Of a stretch of DNA of 5,932 bases, positions 1-5,823 are shown piece after piece. The position numbers and the translations under genes were made by a program. Under the pieces are notes generated by a model, which had not been told where the DNA came from, ran no database searches, and saw nothing but the letters and a program-made list of their open reading frames with translations. Source of the stretch: an uncultured Gemmatimonadota bacterium (GTDB lineage Bacteria; Gemmatimonadota; Gemmatimonadetes; Gemmatimonadales; Gemmatimonadaceae); contig CAITQY010000192.1 in assembly GCA_903894655.1 (NCBI GenBank), positions 1 through 5,932 on the forward strand. Reading direction: 5' to 3'. The stretch's first letter is position 1; each line of letters opens with the position of its first letter.

Positions 1-114
1 GTGGCCACGGTGAACAGCAGCGGCCTGGTCACCACCCTCACGGCCGGCACCACGACGATTACCGCGACCTCCGAAACCAAAACCGGTACGGCAGATCTCA
101 CGGTGACGCCATGA
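1..114 (+). CDS. C-terminal end of a bacterial Ig-like (BIG2) domain protein, partial
   Basis: The first base opens a reading frame of 37 codons ending in TGA at 112-114; the start lies upstream of the window. The translated tail (VATVNSSGLVTTL, then a TTTITATSETKTG stretch, ending LTVTP) has the signature of the last half of a BIG2 Ig-like domain: 'VATV..sGlVT', a Gly, 'I.ATSE.K.G.A..TV'. The same pattern recurs six times in the next gene, so this is probably a related secreted or surface protein and a tandem paralogue. Its stop overlaps the next start as ATGA (111-114), which suggests a shared transcript and coupled translation. The number of domains, the signal sequence and the function cannot be seen from this fragment. 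Confidence 0.8.
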   Translation: MATVNSSGLVTTLTAGTTTITATSETKTGTADLTVTP

Positions 115-1736
115 CCATCATGCATCGGCTCGGTCGTCCGCTCACACGGCTGTGCTTGGCCGGTGCCCTGATGCTGATCGGCTGCGCGGAGCCGACCGTC
201 GGCGATCCGACGATTGCAACCGTCGAGCTGACCCCCCAGTCGCCGACGCTACGGGCGGGCGCGACGGTGGCGCTCAGTGCGCGCGCCCAGGATGCCAATG
301 GCAACACCGTGCCGGTTTCGCCGCTCTCGTGGTCGAGCAGCGACGCGTCGGTGGCCACGGTGTCCGCCAACGGTGTCGTCACGGCCACGGCGCCGGGGGC
401 GGTACGCATTGCGGTGAGCGCACGTGGCGTGAGCGCCACGACCACCGTCACGGTCACGGAGCGACCGGTCGCCTCGCTGCTCATCACGCCGGCCATTGCC
501 GCCGTCCGCGTCGGGGGGACGGTGCTGATTCGCGCGCAGCCGCTCGACGCGGAGAACCTGACGCTCGCGGGACGACGCATTACATGGTCGAGCAGTGACC
601 CCACAGTCGCGCGCGTCGACGCCGAGGGAGCCGTGACCGGTGTCGCCCCCGGTGCGGTCACCATTGTCGCGACATGTGAGGGGCGCACGGCACAAGCCGC
701 CGTGACGATCACGCTCCCGCCCATTCAGGCTGTCTCGCTCACGCCCGGTCTGGACACGTTGACCGTGGGCACCGACCGCCAGTTCCTTGCCACGCTGCGC
801 GATGCCGCTGGCGGGGTGTTGCTCGGGCGCGTCGTCGTCTGGAGTGCGAGCAATGTGACGGTCGCGGCCGTGACGGCTACCGGCAACGTCATTGCCTTGC
901 AACCGGGATCCACCACGATTTCTGCGTCGAGTGAAGGTCGAGTCGGAACGGCAACGGTCGTCGTGCGGGCGCGGGCCGCTGGGGCGGTCTCGCTGACGCC
1001 CAGCGTCTCCACGCTCACGGTGGGTTCGGAGCTGACGTTGGAAACGCAAATCACCGACAACGACGGCAATGTGCTGACCAATCGCCCGGTCACCTTTGCG
1101 AGCGACGCGCCCGCCGTGGCGTCGGTGACGGCAGCCGGCATAATCACCGCGCTCGCACCGGGGAACGCGCGCATCACCGCGACCAGCGAAGGCAAGACCG
1201 GTCTGGCCAGCGTACAGGTGGTACCCCTGCCGGTCGCCGCGTTGGAGATCACGCCATCGACGGCGTCGCTGTTCGTGGGCGACGTGCGATCGTTTTCGGT
1301 CGTGGCGCGGGCCGCCAACGGGACCGCGCTTATCGGACGCAGCGTCGCGTGGCGAAGCGGTGCGACGAGCGTACTGACCGTGAGCGCAACGGGTGTCGTG
1401 ACCGCCGTGGCACCCGGCGTGGCCTTGGTGGTCGCCGAGAGTGAAGGCATTTCGACCACGAGTACCGTGACAGTCAGTGTGCCGGCCGTTGCATCGATCA
1501 CGCTCGCATCGGACAACCCGTCGATCGGGATAAACACGAGCGTCCAGTTGGTGGCGTCACTTCGCGATGCGTCGGGGGCACCGCTCTCCGGCCGCACCAT
1601 CACCTGGCGAAGCGCCAATGAGAATGTGGCGTTCGTGTCGAGTACCGGCTTAGTCGTGGGCGTCCGGAGCGGCACCGCCATCATCACCGCTACTTCCGAG
1701 GGCATCAGTGCATCAGTCTCGATCACGGTTCGCTGA
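111..1736 (+). CDS. Secreted lipoprotein with six bacterial Ig-like (BIG2) repeats
   Basis: The product is 541 aa. Residues 5-24 form a basic then hydrophobic signal, ending in a lipobox L22-I23-G24-C25, so the mature protein should be lipidated on Cys25 and lie in the envelope; residue +2 is Ala, not Asp, which fits outer-membrane sorting under E. coli rules. Six Ig-like units follow: about 34-121, 122-206, 207-291, 292-376, 377-461 and 462-541. Each has a 'sl.LTP...tl.vG' opening, a central 'ItW.S.d..vA.V...G.Vta..pG' core and an 'I.A.sEG....a.VtV' ending. No enzyme domain is visible. Such repeats usually act as stalks or adhesive modules, but the binding target is unknown. ATG 111 overlaps the upstream stop; ATG 120 (Met4) is an alternative start that keeps the signal peptide. 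The 3' end overlaps the next gene. A lipoprotein of Ig repeats is clear; any precise role would be a guess. Confidence 0.9.
   Translation: MTIMHRLGRPLTRLCLAGALMLIGCAEPTVGDPTIATVELTPQSPTLRAGATVALSARAQDANGNTVPVSPLSWSSSDASVATVSANGVVTATAPGAVRIAVSARGVSATTTVTVTERPVASLLITPAIAAVRVGGTVLIRAQPLDAENLTLAGRRITWSSSDPTVARVDAEGAVTGVAPGAVTIVATCEGRTAQAAVTITLPPIQAVSLTPGLDTLTVGTDRQFLATLRDAAGGVLLGRVVVWSASNVTVAAVTATGNVIALQPGSTTISASSEGRVGTATVVVRARAAGAVSLTPSVSTLTVGSELTLETQITDNDGNVLTNRPVTFASDAPAVASVTAAGIITALAPGNARITATSEGKTGLASVQVVPLPVAALEITPSTASLFVGDVRSFSVVARAANGTALIGRSVAWRSGATSVLTVSATGVVTAVAPGVALVVAESEGISTTSTVTVSVPAVASITLASDNPSIGINTSVQLVASLRDASGAPLSGRTITWRSANENVAFVSSTGLVVGVRSGTAIITATSEGISASVSITVR
1698..1702 (+). promoter_or_regulatory. 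Shine-Dalgarno site for the GTG start of the TPR protein
   Basis: GAGGG lies 5 nt before GTG 1708, inside the 3' end of the Ig-like lipoprotein gene. It supports the GTG start over the in-frame TTG at 1738, for which no comparable purine-rich stretch is seen. Confidence 0.5.
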
Positions 1737-2886
1737 GTTGCGCCCGCTGGCGCGCACGGCGCGTCGCATCACCGTCACGCTCGTCGCCATCGCCGTGTGC
1801 GGCGCGCCGATCCGAGCCCAGAGCGGTGCGCCGAGCCTGACGCCGAAGCGTCTGCTGACCACGGGCGCGGCTCCCGGCTGTGCATTGCCCGTGATCGGGC
1901 AGGCCCCGGCCGCCAGGCGAGACAATGCCGATGCGCGTCGCCTCGCCGCGGCAGGGCAGGAAGCCGCGCTGATCGGCGATCAGGCGGCCGCCCGCGACGC
2001 GTTTGCCCGAGCGGCGGTCCTCAATCCGGGCGACGAGCGCGTTGCCTACGACCTTGGACGCGCGCATGAGGAACTTGCCGACTCGGCGAACGCGATCGTG
2101 GAGTTCTGCCGATACCTCTCGCTGTCACCGGCGGGACGCGAAGCCGTCGATGTGCGCGATCGCCTGCAACGGATCGTGCCGGTCGCCGCGCAGCGCGGGG
2201 CGGCCGATGTGCAGGTGGCCTTTCGACTTGGGCTCGCCCTCTTTGATGACGGCAGCTACGAAGCGGCCATCCGGGCATTCGACGATGTCGTGCGCGACGC
2301 GCCGACGGCGTCCGAGGGATACTTCAATCGGGGGTTAGCGCGCGCCGCCAACGGATCGCGCGCCGCTGCCCTGCAGGACCTCGAGCAGTATCGTGCGAAT
2401 GCGCCGACGGTCGACGATCGCGTGCAGGTCGGTCGCGCCATCGAAGTGCTGCGTCGTCCGGTCTACCGGCCCGGCGTGGCGTTCGCCCGCAGCATGGTCC
2501 CCGGTTTCGGGCAATTCTACACCGGCCATCCGGTGCGCGGCGTGCTCGTCCTCGCCGCGGTCGGAGGGGCGACGGGACTGGCGTTCACGCAACAGACCAC
2601 GACGAGCACGATCGCGTATGTGGACCCGAACGGGGCCCCCGCGCCGTACACGCAGACCACACAGGAACGCGCGTTCTTCACGGTGGGCGTGGGCGCCGCG
2701 GCCGCCGTCGCCGTCATCGGCCTGATTGACGCGGTGGTGTCGGCCAATCGCTCGCAGCGCGGCGCCACGATCGTGGCCCGCCGATCACGGAGCGCCACGA
2801 TCGGCAGCGCCACCTCCATCCTCGCCGTCGCGCCATGGTTTGATCGCCGCGGACCCGCTGGGCTGAAGGCGACGCTTCGCTTCTAG
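1708..2886 (+). CDS. TPR-repeat envelope protein with C-terminal membrane segments
   Basis: The product is 392 aa, starting at GTG. The N-terminus has basic residues (R16, R19, R20), then a hydrophobic stretch 21-33 and a plausible signal-peptidase site near A37 (PIRA/QS). Residues about 76-143 and 168-233 read as TPR helices, with 'A...G...A....A...F..A..LnP' spacing and 'G.A.fddG.Y..Ai.aFd..v.daP'. Residues 262-273 (SMVPGFGQFYTG) form a short motif directly before a hydrophobic segment at 276-294, and a second Ala/Val-rich hydrophobic segment spans 324-345. This 'PG.GQ.Y.G' plus membrane-helix layout resembles small domains of unknown function (DUF5683-like) found after TPRs in envelope proteins; that likeness is from memory. 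The last residues (ILAVAPWF...LKATLRF) end in Phe, as outer-membrane proteins often do. The gene overlaps the upstream lipoprotein by 29 bp, suggesting a shared operon. A periplasmic scaffold role is inference. Confidence 0.8.
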   Translation: MHQSRSRFAELRPLARTARRITVTLVAIAVCGAPIRAQSGAPSLTPKRLLTTGAAPGCALPVIGQAPAARRDNADARRLAAAGQEAALIGDQAAARDAFARAAVLNPGDERVAYDLGRAHEELADSANAIVEFCRYLSLSPAGREAVDVRDRLQRIVPVAAQRGAADVQVAFRLGLALFDDGSYEAAIRAFDDVVRDAPTASEGYFNRGLARAANGSRAAALQDLEQYRANAPTVDDRVQVGRAIEVLRRPVYRPGVAFARSMVPGFGQFYTGHPVRGVLVLAAVGGATGLAFTQQTTTSTIAYVDPNGAPAPYTQTTQERAFFTVGVGAAAAVAVIGLIDAVVSANRSQRGATIVARRSRSATIGSATSILAVAPWFDRRGPAGLKATLRF

Positions 2887-3668
2887 CGCGTCTTGAAGGC
2901 GCCGATCGCGTTCCGGGTAAACGCGGACAACACGAGCGTGCCGCTCATCGCTGCACGCTCCGCGAGCAGGGTGTCCCACTGTTCGGTGCCCGTCCAGAAC
3001 ACGCGCTTGAGCATCGCCATCGCCTCAGGATTCGATGCGGCCAGCGTGGTGGCCAGCGCGGTGACGGCGTCATCCATGGCGGCCACGTCGTCGAACAGCT
3101 TGGCATACAGACCATGCCGCTCGCCCCACGCCGCGTCGCGCCAATCCGCATCGACCGACATCGCACCGAACGCGGCAAGTCCGATCTTCTTTTCGATGAC
3201 GGGACCCACCACGAACGGGCCGATGCCGACGGCCAATTCGCTGAGCTTGGCTGATGCCTTGGACACCGCCATGCTGAAGTCGGAGGCGGCGATCAGCCCC
3301 ACGGCGCCACCGGCCGCTTTCCCATGCACACGGCTGATCACGAACTTGGGGGCACGGATCATGGCGAGGATCACACGGGCGAACCCGCTGAAAAACTCCT
3401 GACCCTGTTCTGGACTCGAGATCGCGGTGAGTTCGTCGAACGACGCACCAGCGCAAAACGGACCGGTGCCACCGCTCTGTAGCACGATGACACGTGCCGA
3501 TGGGTCGGCGCCGACCGCGGTGACCGCGGCCGCGAGATCGCGCAGAATGGCGCTCGGCAGCGCATTGCTCTTCGGGTGAAAAAATTCGATGCGGCCGATA
3601 CCGTCGGCGATCTCGGTGCGGACGTAGCCGTCCGGACTGTTGGCGGGGAAGGGAGCGTCTGTCGTCAT
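2883..3668 (-). CDS. Enoyl-CoA hydratase/isomerase (crotonase) family protein
   Basis: The product is 261 aa, the usual crotonase length, and should be cytosolic. The N-terminal strand 'IGRIEFFHPKSNALP' is the usual crotonase opening. 'FCAGASFDEL' (71-80) and 'HGKAAGGAVGL' (115-125) are the two oxyanion-hole segments that hold the CoA thioester carbonyl. 'KLSELAVGIGPFVVGP' (141-156) places Glu144 where classical hydratases have their first catalytic Glu. The usual second Glu position seems to be Ala169 (AAFGAM), so the chemistry may differ from simple hydration; this is a by-eye alignment. It lies divergently beside paaABCD, where crotonases (PaaF hydratase, PaaG isomerase) serve phenylacetate breakdown. 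I do not assign either symbol, because the sequence also resembles crotonases labelled methylglutaconyl-CoA hydratase. Met 3668 is the only well-placed start; no Shine-Dalgarno is seen before it. The stop shares a CTAG with the convergent TPR gene. Confidence 0.9.
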   Translation of the reverse strand: MTTDAPFPANSPDGYVRTEIADGIGRIEFFHPKSNALPSAILRDLAAAVTAVGADPSARVIVLQSGGTGPFCAGASFDELTAISSPEQGQEFFSGFARVILAMIRAPKFVISRVHGKAAGGAVGLIAASDFSMAVSKASAKLSELAVGIGPFVVGPVIEKKIGLAAFGAMSVDADWRDAAWGERHGLYAKLFDDVAAMDDAVTALATTLAASNPEAMAMLKRVFWTGTEQWDTLLAERAAMSGTLVLSAFTRNAIGAFKTR

Positions 3669-3674
3669 AGCTGC

Positions 3675-3702
3675 AAATTAGCGTCGCGCTCCGATTGTCG
3701 AA
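3675..3702 (-). promoter_or_regulatory. Candidate promoter of the crotonase gene, possibly leaderless
   Basis: On the minus strand, TTCGAC (3702-3697) is followed after 16 nt by TAATTT (3680-3675), and six bases later by the ATG at 3668. A -10 element this close would start transcription at or next to the start codon, which fits the lack of a Shine-Dalgarno. The match to the sigma-70 consensus is modest (T, A and final T of TATAAT). Confidence 0.35.
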
Positions 3703-3724
3703 CCCCGTTTACGGTGGGTACATT
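3695..3724 (+). promoter_or_regulatory. Candidate promoter of the paa operon, possibly leaderless
   Basis: TTGTCG (3695-3700, four of six matches to TTGACA) and TACATT (3719-3724, four of six to TATAAT) are 18 nt apart. Only five bases separate the -10 candidate from ATG 3730, so the transcript would begin at about the start codon. GGTGGG at 3713-3718 is a poor alternative ribosome site, 11 nt from the ATG. The -35 candidate overlaps that of the divergent crotonase promoter, so the two directions may share control. No clear repressor operator was found. Confidence 0.35.
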
Positions 3725-3729
3725 CCGAC

Positions 3730-4701
3730 ATGGACCAGAACCCGACCGTCGCCACCGAGGATCCGGCCCTCCTCGCGGCCTTCGAAGCGCGCATCGCCGC
3801 CGGCGAAAGCATCGAGCCGAAGGACTGGATGCCGGAGCGCTATCGTAAGCAACTGACGCGGATGATGTCGCAACACGCGCACTCCGAAATCGTCGGCATG
3901 TTGCCGGAAGGCAACTGGATCACGCGCGCGCCGTCGCTGCGTCGCAAGATGTCGCTCATCGCCAAGGTGCAGGACGAAGCCGGCCATGGATTGTACATCT
4001 ACTGCGGCACGGAAACACTCGGCGTCGATCGTCACGACCTTGTCGAAGCCCTGCTCGATGGTCGTGCGAAGTACTCCAGCATCTTCAACTATCCCACGCT
4101 GTCGTGGGCGGACATGGGCGTGATCGGGTGGCTGGTCGACGGCGCCGCGATCGTGAACCAGACGGTGCTGGCGAAGGCCTCGTATGGCCCGTATGCCCGC
4201 GCCATGGTCCGCATCTGCAAGGAAGAGAACTTCCATAAGCGCCAGGGCTACGAGATCTGCTCCGTGCTCGCCAACGGCACGCCGGCCCAGAAGGCGATGG
4301 TACAAGAGGCGTTCAATCGCTTCTGGTGGCCGTCCCTCATGATGTTCGGGCCGAGCGATACGGATTCGCCGAACAGCGCCGAGTTGCTGAAGTGGCGCGT
4401 CAAGCGGAAGACCAACGACGAACTGCGTCAGCGTTTCGTGAATCTCACGGTGCCGCAGGCCATCGCCATTGGCATCACCGTGCCCGATCCCGATTTGCAC
4501 CTCGACGCCGACACCGGCAACTGGGTGTTCGGCGAGATCGAATGGAGCGAGTTTTTCGAGGTGCTGAAGGGCAACGGTCCGTGTAATCGCGAACGGCTCG
4601 AGGCGCGTCGCAAGGCGCACGATGACGGCGCATGGGTGCGGGCCGCCGCGTCCGCTTATGCCGAAAAGCAGAAGGGGCGTTCCTCTACGGCTGCGGCCTG
4701 A
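3730..4701 (+). CDS. paaA: Phenylacetyl-CoA 1,2-epoxidase, catalytic subunit PaaA
   Basis: The product is 323 aa (E. coli PaaA is about 309). It is the diiron oxygenase subunit that, with PaaC and electrons from PaaE, puts one oxygen atom of O2 onto the ring of phenylacetyl-CoA to give the 1,2-epoxide. The ferritin-like ligand set is visible: Glu53 (HAHSEI), Glu83-x-x-His86 (QDEAGH), Asp137 (LVDGAA) and Glu166-x-x-His169 (KEENFH). Lys79 (SLIAKVQDE) falls where a conserved active-site lysine is known in the family. The segments 'MLPEGNWITRAPSLRRK', 'YPTLSWADMGVIGWLVDGAA' and 'FNRFWWPSLMMFGPSD' are typical PaaA. The C-terminus ends in a low-complexity, Ser/Ala-rich tail. It is first in an operon with paaB 17 bp downstream. 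There is no clear Shine-Dalgarno at ATG 3730, and a -10-like TACATT sits immediately before it. All expected metal ligands are present, so it should be active. Confidence 0.97.
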   Translation: MDQNPTVATEDPALLAAFEARIAAGESIEPKDWMPERYRKQLTRMMSQHAHSEIVGMLPEGNWITRAPSLRRKMSLIAKVQDEAGHGLYIYCGTETLGVDRHDLVEALLDGRAKYSSIFNYPTLSWADMGVIGWLVDGAAIVNQTVLAKASYGPYARAMVRICKEENFHKRQGYEICSVLANGTPAQKAMVQEAFNRFWWPSLMMFGPSDTDSPNSAELLKWRVKRKTNDELRQRFVNLTVPQAIAIGITVPDPDLHLDADTGNWVFGEIEWSEFFEVLKGNGPCNRERLEARRKAHDDGAWVRAAASAYAEKQKGRSSTAAA

Positions 4702-4705
4702 CCGC

Positions 4706-4710
4706 AAGGA
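4706..4710 (+). promoter_or_regulatory. Shine-Dalgarno site of paaB
   Basis: AAGGA lies 8 nt before ATG 4719. It fixes the paaB start at 4719, rather than any in-frame start upstream within paaA, which would add 29 residues unlike the family. Confidence 0.7.
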
Positions 4711-4718
4711 TTCCGATC

Positions 4719-5006
4719 ATGTCCGACAGTCAGTGGCCGCTCTGGGAAGTGTTTACGCAGCCCAACAAGGGTGAACCGTTCGAACACGCCGGCAGTGTGC
4801 ACGCGCCCGATGGCGAACTCGCCTTGCAGAACGCGCGCGACGTGTACGCGCGTCGCGGCGAAGCGGTGAATCTGTGGGTCGTGCCGAGCGCTGCGATCGT
4901 GGCCTCGGCGCCGTCGGATGCGGGTCCGTTCTTCGACCCGGGTAACGACAAGCCGTACCGTCATCCGCAGTTCTATATCGCGCCGCGCGGCGTGCGCATC
5001 TTTTGA
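4719..5006 (+). CDS. paaB: Phenylacetyl-CoA epoxidase subunit PaaB
   Basis: The product is 95 aa, the same length as E. coli PaaB as I recall it. This small subunit is part of the PaaABCE complex and is needed for activity, though it carries no metal site; it is thought to help bridge or stabilise the PaaAC core. Family hallmarks are visible: 'WPLWEVFTQPNKGEPFEHAGSVHA' split over residues 6-29, 'D.ELALQNARDVYARRGEAVNLWVVPS' over about 31-57, and a C-terminal 'NDKPYRHPQFY' followed by a short basic tail. The good AAGGA ribosome site and the family N-terminus (MSDSQWPLWEVF) set the start. The gene sits 17 bp after paaA and 7 bp before paaC, so it is certainly co-transcribed. Confidence 0.96.
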   Translation: MSDSQWPLWEVFTQPNKGEPFEHAGSVHAPDGELALQNARDVYARRGEAVNLWVVPSAAIVASAPSDAGPFFDPGNDKPYRHPQFYIAPRGVRIF

Positions 5007-5013
5007 GTCGCTG

Positions 5014-5814
5014 ATGACCGAACCGTCGTTCCAGGTGGCCGCACCGCGCAGTACGCCGGTGGCCAATCCGCTGTTCGAGTACCTGCTGCGCCTCGGCGAT
5101 GATCGCCTGGTCCTTGGGCATCGACTGTCGGAGTGGTGCGGTCACGGGCCGATCCTCGAAGAGGACATCGCGCTCTCCAACATGGCACTCGATCTGATCG
5201 GACACGCCAGCTCGTTGCTGGCGCTCGCCGGCGAGATCGAAGCACAGGGACGCGATGCCGACGCGCTCGCCTACTTCCGCGAAGCCGTGGCGTATCGCAA
5301 CGCGTTGCTGGTGGAGATCCCGAACGGCGACTTCGCCGTCACCATGGTGCGGCAGTTTCTGTTCGATGCCTACAGCGTGCTGCTATGGGACGCGCTGTCG
5401 CGCTGCGAACATGAAGGGCTCGCCGCCATCGCGGCCAAATCGCTCAAGGAAGACAAGTACCACCTCCGCCACAGCAGCGAGTGGGTGGTGCGGTTGGGCG
5501 ACGGTACCGAAGAGAGCCACGCGCGTGCGCAGCAGGCGCTCGACTCGGTGTGGCGTTACACGGGCGAACTGTTCGACCACGACGCGGTCGATGATGCCGT
5601 CGCCGCCGAAGCATTTATCGCCATCGATCACGATGCGTTGCATTCGCTGTGGCTCACGATGGTGAAGGACGTGGTGCAGCGCGCTACGCTCACGTTGCCT
5701 ACCGATCCCGCCATGCGTCGCGGTGGGCGTCGCGGCTTTCACACCGAATCACTGGGGCACCTGCTGGCGACCATGCAGATCGTGGCGCGCTCGCATCCCG
5801 GCGCCTCCTGGTAG
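5014..5814 (+). CDS. paaC: Phenylacetyl-CoA epoxidase structural subunit PaaC
   Basis: The product is 266 aa (E. coli PaaC is about 248). PaaC has a ferritin-like fold without a working diiron centre and pairs with PaaA to form the core of the oxygenase. Typical blocks are present: 'LLRLGDDRLVLGHRLSEWCGHGP' (about 24-46), 'EEDIALSNMALDLIGHA' (49-65), 'FLFDAYSVLLWDAL' (115-128), 'KEDKYHLRHSSEWVVRLGDGTEES' (145-168) and, near the C-terminus, 'GRRGFHTESLGHLLATMQ' (238-255). ATG 5014 is chosen because the family match begins soon after it and it follows the paaB stop by 7 bp; the reading frame is open further upstream, but that part is Arg/Ser-rich shadow of paaB. The first 18 residues are extra relative to the core and may be a variable tail. 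No strong Shine-Dalgarno is visible, so it may rely on coupling to paaB. Confidence 0.95.
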   Translation: MTEPSFQVAAPRSTPVANPLFEYLLRLGDDRLVLGHRLSEWCGHGPILEEDIALSNMALDLIGHASSLLALAGEIEAQGRDADALAYFREAVAYRNALLVEIPNGDFAVTMVRQFLFDAYSVLLWDALSRCEHEGLAAIAAKSLKEDKYHLRHSSEWVVRLGDGTEESHARAQQALDSVWRYTGELFDHDAVDDAVAAEAFIAIDHDALHSLWLTMVKDVVQRATLTLPTDPAMRRGGRRGFHTESLGHLLATMQIVARSHPGASW

Positions 5815-5823
5815 GCGGCCCCC

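Noticed and set aside
98..1726. Two long minus-strand open frames (98-724 and 725-1726) that abut each other
   Set aside because: They lie wholly antisense to the Ig-repeat gene. Their translations are Ala/Thr/Val-rich, low complexity and repeat with the same period, as expected of a shadow in GC-rich repeat DNA. No domain is recognisable.
210..1733. Periodic repeats as a possible CRISPR or satellite array
   Set aside because: The 255-bp period is fully explained by Ig-like protein domains in one open frame; the units are diverged, and there are no short identical repeats with unique spacers.
1708..1830. Cys31 of the TPR protein as a lipoprotein attachment site
   Set aside because: The residues before it are I-A-V, with Val at -1 where a lipobox needs Gly, Ala or Ser. 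An ordinary signal peptide cut near Ala37 fits better.
2855..2905. Bidirectional terminator between the convergent genes
   Set aside because: Only short, imperfect GC pairings and a TGAAGGCG direct repeat (2864-2871, 2894-2901) are present; there is no stable hairpin with a T-tract.
3709..4707. Minus-strand open frame of 332 codons opposite paaA
   Set aside because: paaA on the + strand has clear family motifs and all metal ligands. The antisense product is His/Arg-rich with no recognisable domain, typical of third-position GC bias.
4632..4718. In-frame upstream extension of paaB
   Set aside because: The extra 29 residues overlap the end of paaA and do not resemble PaaB. The AAGGA ribosome site and the family N-terminus both point to ATG 4719.
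4918..5013. In-frame upstream extension of paaC by 32 codons
   Set aside because: The extension overlaps paaB and is an Arg/Ser-rich shadow; PaaC-like sequence begins after ATG 5014.
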